This document shows, piece by piece, positions 34,096-43,813 of a stretch of DNA of 64,000 bases. Every line of letters begins with the position of its first letter. Position 1 is the first letter of the stretch. The stretch spans positions 744,001-808,000 of the forward strand of contig CAVOKY010000007.1 of the NCBI GenBank assembly GCA_963696645.1. Direction: 5' to 3'. The notes below the pieces were generated by a model. That model was given only the letters and a program-made list of their open reading frames with translations, did no database searches and was not told the origin of the DNA. This stretch comes from JAMXLO01 sp963696645. Lineage in GTDB: Bacteria > Pseudomonadota > Alphaproteobacteria > Acetobacterales > Acetobacteraceae. A program made the position numbers and the translations under genes.

Positions 34096-37000
34096 CTACA
34101 TCGTGACCGGATTACCGCGACCTTCGCCGATCAGTGCGAATGGCGCCCAGAAGAACGGATGCGCCAGATTGGCCGGCAGATCCTTGCCGGCCCGCCCAAT
34201 CATACCGAGTTGCGCGGCACGCAGCGCGCCCGCCAGTCCGCCAGCCTTGTCATCGGTCAGCCGGCGCAGCGTGTCGGCGACCAGAAATGCCGAGGTCTGG
34301 TCGTTGATCGACCAATGGGTGACCAGCATCGAGCGCGCACCGGCAAAGAAGAACGCGCGCGCCAAGCCGGACAGGCTATCGCCGGAGGTGCTGTTGCCGG
34401 GACCACCGGTATTGCAGGCCGACAGGATCACCGTATCGGCATCGAGGTCGAGCCCGGTGATGTCGCCCGCCGTGAGCAGTGCGCCTGAAGCGCTGTGCGC
34501 CTGCGGTGGAGCGGATGTGACGATGGCGGGCTGGTCCTCGCAGCGCAATTCGGCCGGCAACAGCGCATGCGTGGCGAAATGCAGGATGCGATATTGCTTC
34601 AACGAGGCATGCCGAACCGCATCGGCAGTGAACGCAGCATTGAGCATCTCATCGGACGGCGCGGCGTGCAGCAGTTCGCGTGCCGCCCCCAGCTCGCGCT
34701 GTGCGAATGGCAGCGGCGGCAGCGAAGCGAACAGTTTGGCGCTCTCCCGGCAAGTGGCACCGGGGAAGCTTGCCTCCGCCTGCGCCAGGGTTACCGGTTG
34801 GAAGCCGCCGAAGCCGAACCACGGCTGCGACGCGCGCGAACTGCCGGCCTTGCGCAAGGCGACGAAATTGGCGGCCGATGGCACGTGCGCGATCGTCATC
34901 TGGCGGATCAGCCACGGCGCGCCGGACAGATCTGCCGGGTTGGCGGGAGCGGTCAGCAGCAAGGCAAACGGCAGCGACAGCAGCGGGCCCGACGGTACCA
35001 CCACCAGCGCCTTGGCACCCGCGAACTGCGCCGCGAGCGGCGCCAGCGTCGCGGCATAGATCGCCTGCGCCGACTGCGTATCGAACGCCGGCAGCATGCC
35101 GTTCGGTGATTCGATGCTCGCCCGCACATGCTTCACCAGCGCGGTCATCGCGGCGACGCCATCCTTGATCGGTGCGACGTGGATTTGACCGTTCCGTAGC
35201 AGGAACGTCCAGCCGCTGTCCTGGGTCAGCACGATGGCCGCCAGCGCCTCGTCCGGCGCCAGAGCAGCCAGCACATCGCTTGCCGGAACGACCTGCTGCA
35301 CGAGTTGGCCGTAATTCGGTGCGGCGACCTGCAACGCTGCATCGGCATCTGCCATATTGGCCTGCGCGGCGGCGATGGCCTTGTCGAGGTCAGCCGGATT
35401 GCTTGGCGCGTTGGGCGGCAGGCTGCCCGGCAGCGGATGCACGGCCAGCGCGTCGCGTTCGCGATACAGTTCCGCGAGGTTGTCGGCGGCATCCTGGCGG
35501 CGGCGGATTGCCTGCGCCACCTTGGGATCGCGCGTATTGGCCGCCAAGCGCGCTGCTGCCTCGTCGATCTCCCGGCTCGTCACGCTGTCCTGTGCCAACT
35601 CCGCGGTTTCGAACATCTCCGCCAGCAGGTGCTGGCGCTCGCCGGGGTGCTTCAGCGCTTCGGCATCGAACGACGCGAGGCACGGCTGCAGCAGTGCAGG
35701 GTCGGTGCCGGATCGCAGTTCGCGCAGCAGATCGGTTGCCGGACGGCAAAGCTCGATGGCCTGCGCTGTATCGCCGCGACCGGCGGCGACGCCAGCCTGG
35801 AGCAGTCCGGTTTCCGCCACCGGACGGGTTTGCGGCACGACCTGGATGAAATCCTGCCGCGATGTCGCAAGCCCCGCCTCCGCCGCACCCGAAGCGCCGC
35901 TGAGATCCTCGGCGGCCGCATCGGTTCGCGTCAGACGCGCTTCGACCAGCGGAACGACCATGCGGTTTGCCTGCGCCAGCGCTTCGGCCGAAGCAATTGC
36001 CGCCGCACTGTCAGCCGGCCTGCCCAACCGGCGCAGCACGATGGATCGATAGCGGCGAACCTCGATCAGGCCGAGCAACGCCGACTGCGCGGTTGGATCG
36101 ATCATCAGTTGCTGATCGGGCATGTCCGGCAGCGCGCCCACATCGCCCGCGGCGGCCAGTTGCATGCGCGGCGCACCGGCCGCTTGCAGCGCCTCGCGCG
36201 GTACCAACGCGGCATAGCCCGCGTCGGCCTTATCGAGCAGCGCCAATGCCTGCGCCAGGTGCCCCTGATTGAGTGCGTTCAATGCCTCGTAGTGCAGCAA
36301 TCGGGGAACCGCTGCCTTGTCGCTGGCATGCGGCGCCAGTTTGTCAGCCTGCCGGAACAGCGCATCGGCCTCGGCAAAACGCTCCTGGTCGGACACCTGC
36401 AACGCAAGGTGCATCAGTGCGGTGACGGTATCGGGATCGTCGCGGCCGAGTGTGCGCTGCTGCAGGGCATACGCCGCGCGATACGCGGTCTCCGCGGCGG
36501 CGAAGTTCTCGGCCAGGTTGGCGCGCGCACCGAGAGCCATCAGCCGTTCGTATTCACCCACGTCGCCGGCACTGAATGCATGTGCGGCCAGGCTGGCGGC
36601 GAGCAGCGAATCGACCGCGGATGGCGGCAGAGCGGTGGCAGTGGCGCTGATGCGGCCCGACAACACACCGATCGATCGTTCGATCACTGGCAGCGTTGGC
36701 AGGATGCCGTCCGCGAGATAGCTGCGGCCGCCAACCGCCGCGACCAGCGCGACCTGCGGCCAGCCGCCGATACGCCGCGTGCATTGCAACACCACGGCCG
36801 GCTCGCCGCCGAGTACCGATGTGGTCGTTGGCGCATTGCAGGCAAAGCGCAGATCGATCGCCTCCCGCCATGGCCCCGATGTTGCCACGCTCATCAACGA
36901 TGCGGCGTTCTCCGGCCCGCCGGTGCGCACACGCGCTGCAGGTTGCTGCCAGGTGCCGCAGAATATGTCGACCGTGTCCGGCGCGCCGGATGACAACTGG

Positions 37001-37149
37001 TTGCAACTTTCGCCACTGGCATTTGTCCCCAGGCTGACGGCATTGCCGCCCGATGCGGTCAGCTTCGTGCCGCCGGCATAAGCGGTTGGCGGCGGCTGCG
37101 TGCAGGCGGCCAGGCAAAGCACCGTCAGTGCCGCAAGCAGCGCGCGCAT
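34096..37149 (-). CDS. CHAT-domain (caspase-like) lipoprotein
   Basis: 1,017 residues from the ATG at 37149. The N-terminus MRALLAALTVLCLAACTQPP is a lipoprotein signal (lipobox LAAC). TPR-like helices follow (about 170-420: ANLAENFAAAETAYRAAYAL, HLALQVSDQERFAEADALF). The C-terminal ~330 residues are a CHAT protease domain with the catalytic dyad His861 (in LHFATHALL) and Cys912 (in VILSACNTGG), plus FFFAGARSMLVTHWSIND and a family-typical end (HPFFWAPFALIGEG). CHAT proteases cleave specific partner proteins. Its start is 2-3 bases after the stop of the filamentous haemagglutinin gene, so the two form one operon. Confidence 0.92.
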   Translation of the reverse strand: MRALLAALTVLCLAACTQPPPTAYAGGTKLTASGGNAVSLGTNASGESCNQLSSGAPDTVDIFCGTWQQPAARVRTGGPENAASLMSVATSGPWREAIDLRFACNAPTTTSVLGGEPAVVLQCTRRIGGWPQVALVAAVGGRSYLADGILPTLPVIERSIGVLSGRISATATALPPSAVDSLLAASLAAHAFSAGDVGEYERLMALGARANLAENFAAAETAYRAAYALQQRTLGRDDPDTVTALMHLALQVSDQERFAEADALFRQADKLAPHASDKAAVPRLLHYEALNALNQGHLAQALALLDKADAGYAALVPREALQAAGAPRMQLAAAGDVGALPDMPDQQLMIDPTAQSALLGLIEVRRYRSIVLRRLGRPADSAAAIASAEALAQANRMVVPLVEARLTRTDAAAEDLSGASGAAEAGLATSRQDFIQVVPQTRPVAETGLLQAGVAAGRGDTAQAIELCRPATDLLRELRSGTDPALLQPCLASFDAEALKHPGERQHLLAEMFETAELAQDSVTSREIDEAAARLAANTRDPKVAQAIRRRQDAADNLAELYRERDALAVHPLPGSLPPNAPSNPADLDKAIAAAQANMADADAALQVAAPNYGQLVQQVVPASDVLAALAPDEALAAIVLTQDSGWTFLLRNGQIHVAPIKDGVAAMTALVKHVRASIESPNGMLPAFDTQSAQAIYAATLAPLAAQFAGAKALVVVPSGPLLSLPFALLLTAPANPADLSGAPWLIRQMTIAHVPSAANFVALRKAGSSRASQPWFGFGGFQPVTLAQAEASFPGATCRESAKLFASLPPLPFAQRELGAARELLHAAPSDEMLNAAFTADAVRHASLKQYRILHFATHALLPAELRCEDQPAIVTSAPPQAHSASGALLTAGDITGLDLDADTVILSACNTGGPGNSTSGDSLSGLARAFFFAGARSMLVTHWSINDQTSAFLVADTLRRLTDDKAGGLAGALRAAQLGMIGRAGKDLPANLAHPFFWAPFALIGEGRGNPVTM

Positions 37150-37151
37150 CG

Positions 37152-40100
37152 TCAGTAATCCAGGTACGAGATGTTGGGCGGCACGACATCCGGATCGGTG
37201 AGCCGCGGTGCCGCAGCGGGAAGCATCGGCAGTGCGACGATCACGAGGTTTGGCAGGTTGATCAGCGGCGGCGGTCCACCGGACAGGAACGGGTACAATC
37301 CGCCGAGGGCCGATGTCTGGGCGCCGGCAGGGATGCCGGCAATCGGTGGCAAGATCAGCGCAGGCGGCGGAAGCGTCGGCAAGGATACCGACACGATCGG
37401 TGTCGGTGGTGGTATCGGTGTCGGCGGCACCGGAGAACCGCACGTTGCAGCCTCGATGATGCAGCCGTTGAACAGATAGTTCCCGTTGATCGCCGGCTCT
37501 ATGAAGCCAACCGCCGCGGCGGGTCCGCCCGCGATGCCGGCGATCGTGCCGGTCAGGTTGGCGCTGCCCGATACCGTGTAGGAGACATCGAGTGCGTTGA
37601 CGAACACGTTGCCGGCGGCCGAACCGCTGCCGAGGTCCAGAATCAGCCACGACCCTGTCGCCGCGAGGCCGGAAGTCGGTCCGCTGCTCGCGAACAACGC
37701 GCTGCCGGTCACCGAGATTTGCAGCGTTGCCGGTCCGCCCGACGTGCCAAGCACTGTGCTGAGCCCCGATTGCACGAAATTCGCGGCCTGAAGATAGGCG
37801 CCCGGCGCGCCGTTGGCCGGCTCGAGTGCCGGCTGGATCGGTCCTGGCGGACGCAATGTGCCACCGGTGGCGATGGTGCCGGTATTGCCGAGGGTGATCT
37901 GACTGGTCGCTGCGCTGATCAGGATATTTGGCGCGACCACCGGTCCGGTGATCAACAGATTGGTGGTGTCGTTCATCGTGAAACTACTGGCGCTCACCAC
38001 GCCAAGCCCGGCGATCTGGTTGGGGCCGGTGAGAGCGGTCGCACCAGGCGAGGCACTCGACAGGGTGCCCGCGATCAGCGTGCCGGTCGCGGTGATGCCG
38101 CCGGTCGTGGCGATCAGCAGAACGGTGCCGGCGGGACCGTCGCTGACCAGCCCCGGGATCGCCATGCTGTCACCCACCAGGCTGATAGCGGTGGCCGTCA
38201 CCGCGCCGCCGATGGTAAGTGCCCCGATCTGATCGGCGATCGCCACAGTGGTTCCACCGACGACCGTTCCGGTGACGTCAAGACTGGTCCCGTCGCTCAG
38301 GGCGAATCCGGCCGCGCTGAAGTTACCCAGCGTCGCGATGTGATTGGTCGCCGGCGTGCTGCCGGGAAGGTCCGTCGCACCGACCGAGCCGCCCGACAGC
38401 GTGCCGGCAATCAGCGTGCCGATGTCGGTGATCGTGCCGGCAGTGGCGACGAGGCTGGTGGTGCCGGCACCGCCATCACTCAGCAACCCGGCGATGTCGA
38501 TGTTGCCCGCGGTCAACCCGATGGCCGTGGCAGTGAGCGTGCCGCCCGTGGCGATCGTCAGCGCGGCGGGATCGGTGATCGTTGCATCGACGCCGGCCGC
38601 CACCGTGCCGTTGACCGACAGGTTCGTGCTGTCGGCGAGCGCCAGGCTCGTGGCCGTGACATTGCCCAGCGTCCCGATCGCGTTGCCAGCATTGGTGAGT
38701 GTCCACGCCGCACCGGTGCCCTCCAGGTTGCCGACGGTGATCGGACCGCCCGACTGGGTGATGCCGCCAGTCGCATCGAGCCGAAGCGTCGAGGCGGAGC
38801 TGGTCAGATTGAACGCGCCGCCAACGTTGACCGAGGACGCCGATGCGGCGGGTGTGGTCGCGCCGGCAGGAACATTGGTGAAGCCGCCGACATCCAGCGT
38901 GCCGCCGCCGGTCTGCACGATCGACAGCATCGCGGGATCCACGAGGAGGCCGCTGCCGCTGAGAATGCTGGTGGCAAGTGCCGAGAACGGCGCCAGCTCG
39001 ATCGCCCCGGCGCTTGTCGTGACCGAGCTCTTGGCGTTCACGACCGCGTAATTGTCCGCCACCAGAGAAATGCGGCCGCCGGTTCCGGCAAGCAGCGTCG
39101 CCTGTGCCGGCGGGCGGAGGGATCCCAGCAACAGTATGCCGCCGGGATTGGCGACCTCGAAGAACAGGTTGTTCGCGCTTTGCGTACCGGCCAGCGTGAG
39201 GTTGCTGTGGTCGACCACCGTGAGATCGCCGCCGGTGACCGGGAACCCGGTGACGACGTTGATGGCATTGCCAGTGCCGAGCAGACTGGCGGTGCCGGCG
39301 ACGCCACCGCTGCTGCCGAGCGTGCCGGTGGTGATGATGCTGCCCGGTGCCTCGCCGACGGGGCCGGTGGAGGTGACGTCGACGGAGCCGCCGGGCGTTC
39401 CTAGCGCGGCGCTGCCGGTCAGCGCAACGCCGCCGATGCCGCTGTTGAGTGCGATGGTCGCGGCAGAAACCGTACCGCCGGTGCCGAGGTTGATGGTGCC
39501 GCCGGTGCCTGACAACAGGCTGATCGTCCCGCCGGAGGTGACCGCACCGGATATCGAGATGAGCGGCGCGGGCAGGCCAGGAGGCGGCGAAGAGGGGCCG
39601 GCGCCGCCGGTCGCCAGGATGATGTCGCCGTTTGCGCTCACAGCGAACCCGGAGTTGATGGTCAGCGTGCCGCCGGCCTCCAGCGTCAGGTTCTGTCCCG
39701 ACAAAGTGAGGTTGATGTTCGCGGCCACAGTGAGCGTGTTCAGCGCCTGTAACAGCACGCTGGCCGACGTGCCGTTGATGATGCCGTTGCTGATCGTATC
39801 GGGCGTTAAGGTCCCGCCGTCGCTGGCAAACACGGTGCCGAAGTTGGTCAGGAAGTTGCCGTCTTCACTGCCGGAGGGCGGCGGCCCGCTTATGATATTG
39901 AGAAAGATCGGGTCGAGCAGCAAAGTCCCCAAGGTTCCGTTGGGCGCGGACAGATCGACCGAACCGGTCATGCCCAGCGTGTCACCGGATACCTCGACGA
40001 AGCCTCCGTTGCCGGACTGCGTACCACCCTTCGCGATGATCAGGCCGTCCATCTGCGTGTTGTTCGACGACAGCACCGTCACGTGCCCGCCGTCGCCGTT

Positions 40101-41222
40101 GGTGATCGCATCGTCCGCTATCGTGGCGCCCGCCTGCATGGCGACGTTCTTCGCCGTGACCGTCGGCGTGACGCCAGGCCCACCCTTCGCCCGCGCCAGT
40201 GTCGTGCCGATCGCCACCGTGCCGCCGCCGGCCTTGCCGGACACGTTGATCCTCGCCGTGGACGCCAGCGTGACGTTGCCGTCAGAGGCAACCTCGACGC
40301 TGCCGCCCGCGGCACCCGGCGCGTAGCCCGGCGCGGCAAGCTGACCCTCAACCACGATCGAGCCGCCAACGCCATTCAACGCGACAGTACCGGTCTGCCC
40401 GCCAACCGTTGCGGCGCGGATCCGGCCTCCCGCCTGCACCAGGTTCTGCACGATGCCGTCGGCCGCCCGCGCGGTAAGCTGCACCGTGCCGCCATCGGCG
40501 ATGATGACCCCGGTGTTGGTCACCAGCGCGGTCGCACCCGCCGGCGCCTGCGTCACCTGGTTGCTCACGTCGAGCGACAGCAGGCCGTCGCCATAGAGGT
40601 CGAGCGTCGCAGTCTTCGCCCCGGCCAGCACGACATGGCCAAGCTTCGCGGTGATCACCCCGGAATTGGCCACCTGCGGCGCCACCAGCGCGGCAAGCCC
40701 CGCTTGCCTGACGGTGATGCTGCCCTGGTTGTCGATCCTGGCGTTCGGGTTGCCCGGCTGGTCGAAAATCATGGCCCCGGCCATGAAGTTCCGGTTGCTG
40801 ATGCCGGCGGCGGTGACCATCAGGCCATTCACGTTGACCTGGGCGCCCTTGTAGAAGGTCACGCCCGACTGGTTCACCAGCACGATCTGACCGTTGGCGT
40901 CGATCCGTCCGGCGATCTGCGAGGGATCCGGCCCGGTGACGCGGTTCAGCGTCATCGCACTGGCGCTGGGCTGGTTGAACGTGACGCTCTGCTGGCTGCC
41001 GACGTTGAAGCTCTTCCAGTTCACCGCGGCGCGCTGGCTGGACTGGTTGATCGCGGTGTTGCTGGCGGTCTGGCTGATCGCGGCGGAACCCGCCACCACA
41101 GCGCCACCGGTCGGCCGGGCATTCGGCGCAGGCTGCGCCATGGCCGGCGTCGCCAGCACCAGCGCGACCGTCGCCTGCAGTGCGGTGCTCATCAGCAGCG
41201 CGGAGCGGCGATTGACAGACAT
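37152..41222 (-). CDS. Filamentous haemagglutinin family protein with TPS domain
   Basis: 1,356 residues. A signal peptide (LQATVALVLATPAMAQ) is followed by the two-partner-secretion domain (GSAAISQTASNTAINQSSQR, NWKSFNVGSQQSVTFNQPSA, LNRVTGPDPSQIAGRIDANG, GVTFYKGAQVNVNGLMV), which a TpsB/FhaC outer-membrane partner recognises. A long beta-helix of Gly/Thr/Val repeats fills the rest (GGTISLLSGTGGTINLG). The C-terminus is Pro-rich (CGSPVPPTPIPPPTPIV). The partner tpsB is not in the window. The CHAT lipoprotein gene follows immediately, which suggests joint function, for example processing of the exoprotein at the envelope. Confidence 0.92.
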   Translation of the reverse strand: MSVNRRSALLMSTALQATVALVLATPAMAQPAPNARPTGGAVVAGSAAISQTASNTAINQSSQRAAVNWKSFNVGSQQSVTFNQPSASAMTLNRVTGPDPSQIAGRIDANGQIVLVNQSGVTFYKGAQVNVNGLMVTAAGISNRNFMAGAMIFDQPGNPNARIDNQGSITVRQAGLAALVAPQVANSGVITAKLGHVVLAGAKTATLDLYGDGLLSLDVSNQVTQAPAGATALVTNTGVIIADGGTVQLTARAADGIVQNLVQAGGRIRAATVGGQTGTVALNGVGGSIVVEGQLAAPGYAPGAAGGSVEVASDGNVTLASTARINVSGKAGGGTVAIGTTLARAKGGPGVTPTVTAKNVAMQAGATIADDAITNGDGGHVTVLSSNNTQMDGLIIAKGGTQSGNGGFVEVSGDTLGMTGSVDLSAPNGTLGTLLLDPIFLNIISGPPPSGSEDGNFLTNFGTVFASDGGTLTPDTISNGIINGTSASVLLQALNTLTVAANINLTLSGQNLTLEAGGTLTINSGFAVSANGDIILATGGAGPSSPPPGLPAPLISISGAVTSGGTISLLSGTGGTINLGTGGTVSAATIALNSGIGGVALTGSAALGTPGGSVDVTSTGPVGEAPGSIITTGTLGSSGGVAGTASLLGTGNAINVVTGFPVTGGDLTVVDHSNLTLAGTQSANNLFFEVANPGGILLLGSLRPPAQATLLAGTGGRISLVADNYAVVNAKSSVTTSAGAIELAPFSALATSILSGSGLLVDPAMLSIVQTGGGTLDVGGFTNVPAGATTPAASASSVNVGGAFNLTSSASTLRLDATGGITQSGGPITVGNLEGTGAAWTLTNAGNAIGTLGNVTATSLALADSTNLSVNGTVAAGVDATITDPAALTIATGGTLTATAIGLTAGNIDIAGLLSDGGAGTTSLVATAGTITDIGTLIAGTLSGGSVGATDLPGSTPATNHIATLGNFSAAGFALSDGTSLDVTGTVVGGTTVAIADQIGALTIGGAVTATAISLVGDSMAIPGLVSDGPAGTVLLIATTGGITATGTLIAGTLSSASPGATALTGPNQIAGLGVVSASSFTMNDTTNLLITGPVVAPNILISAATSQITLGNTGTIATGGTLRPPGPIQPALEPANGAPGAYLQAANFVQSGLSTVLGTSGGPATLQISVTGSALFASSGPTSGLAATGSWLILDLGSGSAAGNVFVNALDVSYTVSGSANLTGTIAGIAGGPAAAVGFIEPAINGNYLFNGCIIEAATCGSPVPPTPIPPPTPIVSVSLPTLPPPALILPPIAGIPAGAQTSALGGLYPFLSGGPPPLINLPNLVIVALPMLPAAAPRLTDPDVVPPNISYLDY

Positions 41223-41420
41223 TTCCCGCCATTCTTATTGCACGCGTCACGATAGACGACCGGATCGGTCGCCGTCGCTAACACGTACCGTTGGCGCATT
41301 CACATTCGTGCGACCAGTGCATGCAGGTCGGCAAATCCGTTGCCGGTTCTGCATCCGCTGCCGCTCGCGTTCCAACCGGAACCTGTTAGCATCGAACAAG
41401 TTCGTACGGAGGGAACCAGC

Positions 41421-42767
41421 GTGACGGCGCCATCACTGGCCAGCGGCTTGACCCGCGAGATCACCGAGCTTGAACGACAGACCATGACCCGCGTGGCCCG
41501 CAGGCTGCTGCCGCTGCTGATCGCGTGCTATTTCGTTGCGTATCTCGATCGCGTCAATGTCGGATTCGCCTCCCTCACGATGAACCATGCATTGGGCTTC
41601 ACGTCGGCGGTCTATGGCTTCGGCGGCGGCATTTTCTTCATCGGATATTTCATCTTCGAAGTTCCCAGCAACATCCTGTTGAGCAGGATCGGTGCACGCG
41701 TGTGGATCGCGCGCATCCTGATCACCTGGGGAATCATTTCGGCCTGCACCGCCTTCATCGTCGGGCCAAAGTCCTTTTACACGGTCCGCTTCCTGCTCGG
41801 TGTCGCTGAGGCAGGCTTCTTCCCTGGCATCATCCTTTATCTGACGTGGTGGTTTCCCTCATACTATCGGTCACGCATCGTCGGGGTGTTCATGGCGGCG
41901 ATTCCGCTTTCGAACATCCTCGGCTCCCTGGTGTCCGGCTTCCTGCTCGATCTCGATGGCTGGCTCGGTATCGCCGGCTGGCAGTGGCTGTTCATTCTGG
42001 AGGCTGCGCCCGCCGTCGTGCTTGGCCTCGCGTTCTGGCTGTTCATGACCGACTGGCCATCGCAGGCGCACTGGCTGACCCAGGTGCAGCGCGATTGGCT
42101 GATCAATCGGTTGGATTCCGAACAGGCGCAGCGCGAGGCGGTGCGCGCCTACAGCCTGAAGGAAGCCTTGCTGGACAAGCGTGTTCTGCTGCTCAGCCTG
42201 GTGTATTTCGGCGGCACGTTCTCAGGCTACGGAATTGTCCTGTTTCAGCCACAGATCGTGCATCGTTTGGCGGCGGGTTACGGCATGACCGGGATCATCA
42301 ATGCGATCCCCTATCTGTTTGCCGCCTGCGCCATGGTGCTGTGGGGCCGGCATTCCGACCATACCGGTGAACGCCCATGGCATATCGCGATTGCCTACGC
42401 GGTTGGCGCCGTGGGTCTGATCGCCACCGCGCTAATGACCGATCCGGTGCTGACCATGCTCATGTTGGTGATTGCCGCGATGGGCCAATCCTCTACCGGT
42501 CCGACATTCTGGACATTGCCGACCGCAATGCTGACCGGCACAGCGGCGGCGGGTGGCATTGCGCTGATCAACGCATTGGGCAACCTGGGTGGATTCTTCG
42601 GCCCGTATCTGTTCGGCCTGATCAAGGACGCAACTGGCGGCAGCTTCATGTTCGCGCTGATGCTGCTCGCCCTGGGTCCGATCATGTCGGCAGCCATCGT
42701 GCTGGTCCTGGGACACGATCGCCGCCTGGAGCACATTCCGACCGCCCAGGCATCGGCGGGGCGATGA
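41421..42767 (+). CDS. MFS transporter, anion:cation symporter type
   Basis: 448 residues from a GTG at 41421 with GGAGGG about 8 bases upstream. Twelve helices are visible; the motif YLDRVNVGFASLTM after helix 1 and YLTWWFPSYYRSRIVGVFMA are typical of the ACS family (tartrate, phthalate, glucarate and similar organic anion transporters). DHTGERPWHIAIAYAVG carries the loop 8-9 motif. Substrate unknown. Divergent from the haemagglutinin-CHAT unit. Confidence 0.92.
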   Translation: MTAPSLASGLTREITELERQTMTRVARRLLPLLIACYFVAYLDRVNVGFASLTMNHALGFTSAVYGFGGGIFFIGYFIFEVPSNILLSRIGARVWIARILITWGIISACTAFIVGPKSFYTVRFLLGVAEAGFFPGIILYLTWWFPSYYRSRIVGVFMAAIPLSNILGSLVSGFLLDLDGWLGIAGWQWLFILEAAPAVVLGLAFWLFMTDWPSQAHWLTQVQRDWLINRLDSEQAQREAVRAYSLKEALLDKRVLLLSLVYFGGTFSGYGIVLFQPQIVHRLAAGYGMTGIINAIPYLFAACAMVLWGRHSDHTGERPWHIAIAYAVGAVGLIATALMTDPVLTMLMLVIAAMGQSSTGPTFWTLPTAMLTGTAAAGGIALINALGNLGGFFGPYLFGLIKDATGGSFMFALMLLALGPIMSAAIVLVLGHDRRLEHIPTAQASAGR

Positions 42768-42831
42768 CCAGGATCAGCGGGCGTTCGATGCAGAATGCAT
42801 CCCTCAGTCGCAGCAGACCAACGACGCGCGT

Positions 42832-43092
42832 TCAACGCTGGTCGTTGCGCCTGTCGTGGTCATCCTGCATCGCCGCTTGATTCTCGCGCTCGTCTTTCCG
42901 GGCCTCATGACGCTTGTAGGCGCCGACCGCGCATCCCGCGGTGGCCCCGGCCAACGCATGCCCGCTGCCCACGAAGTGACCAGCGACGGCACCGCCAGCG
43001 CCATACTTCGCGCAACCACCCTCTTCTGCGGATGCCGCGCCCATGGTCAGCGCGAGTGCAGCGACGGTGATCGTGATGAGCGGAATTCTCAT
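42832..43092 (-). CDS. Small exported glycine-zipper protein
   Basis: 86 residues: signal peptide MRIPLITITVAALALTMGAA, cleaved near ASAEEGG, then a short Gly/Ala-rich helix (YGAGGAVAGHFVGSGHALAG) typical of glycine-zipper membrane-inserting proteins, then a basic/acidic tail (KRHEARKDERENQAA). Such proteins are widespread and uncharacterised. Confidence 0.8.
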   Translation of the reverse strand: MRIPLITITVAALALTMGAASAEEGGCAKYGAGGAVAGHFVGSGHALAGATAGCAVGAYKRHEARKDERENQAAMQDDHDRRNDQR

Positions 43093-43287
43093 TTGCCTGT
43101 TCTTTCAGTTCGGGTCGGGCTGAGTGGCCAGCCCAACACAAACACCGCGCAGGCGCCGGCGTTCGATCACGATGCGCTGTTGGGCGGACTGGAGCGATGA
43201 GCATCCGCGGCCGCGCCCGGCAAATTCAGGATCGGCAAACTCATGAACCCTTCCACTCAGCCGCGCCGCCATAGCTATGCCCGTCCG

Positions 43288-43630
43288 TTAGAGGCGTGCT
43301 GCAACCTCAGTCAGGAAATCGCGCTCGATCTTGTATGAGGGCTGGCAGGTGACCGCGACACCGAGGTTCTGGGTATCCGCCGAACCACTGTTGAAGTTCC
43401 ACTCCACAACCTTCGCCACGGTGCCGTAACCGGTAGGTCGATAGCCCGACAAGTCGGTACTGGCTGTTGAAATGCACAGCAGTCCGCCTCGGTCCCTCGG
43501 AGCGGATGGTGATGTTGGCGGTACCCGTAAGTTCGACGGCCGCAAGCCCCAGCGCGCCCCGGGCCGGCGTCGCCTGCTGCGTCGTGCTGTTCTGCGCCGT
43601 CCCGCAATCGGTGATCCGCGAGCGTATCAT
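43288..43630 (-). pseudogene. Hypothetical gene with an apparent frameshift
   Basis: Two overlapping frames look like halves of one small protein. The 5' half (from ATG 43630) contains ALGLAAVELTGTANITIRSE and TAVHFNSQYR; the 3' half reads SGYRPTGYGTVAKVVEWNFN and TQNLGVAVTCQPSYKIERDF, ending EVAARL at 43288. One extra base near 43444-43459 separates them. No family recognised. The 5' end is unclear because another open frame lies upstream. Confidence 0.45.
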
Positions 43631-43813
43631 GCCGGACTGGCGCGGGTGCGGGCGGAGGGCAAGAAGCAACTTGGCCCCCCAGGGTCGACACGTCGTCTCG
43701 GGCACCGAACGAAATGCCCGTCGATTGCGAGCCTGTGCGGATGGAGTAGGTTCGCCTGGTCGTGTCCGCTTGCTGTCCCGGATCGCTTAGTGTCACCAAC
43801 AGGAGGACCAGCC

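Noticed and set aside
37053..41255. Long plus-strand frames opposite the filamentous haemagglutinin
   Set aside because: The minus-strand gene has a signal peptide, TPS domain and beta-helix repeats; the plus frames are low-complexity shadows.
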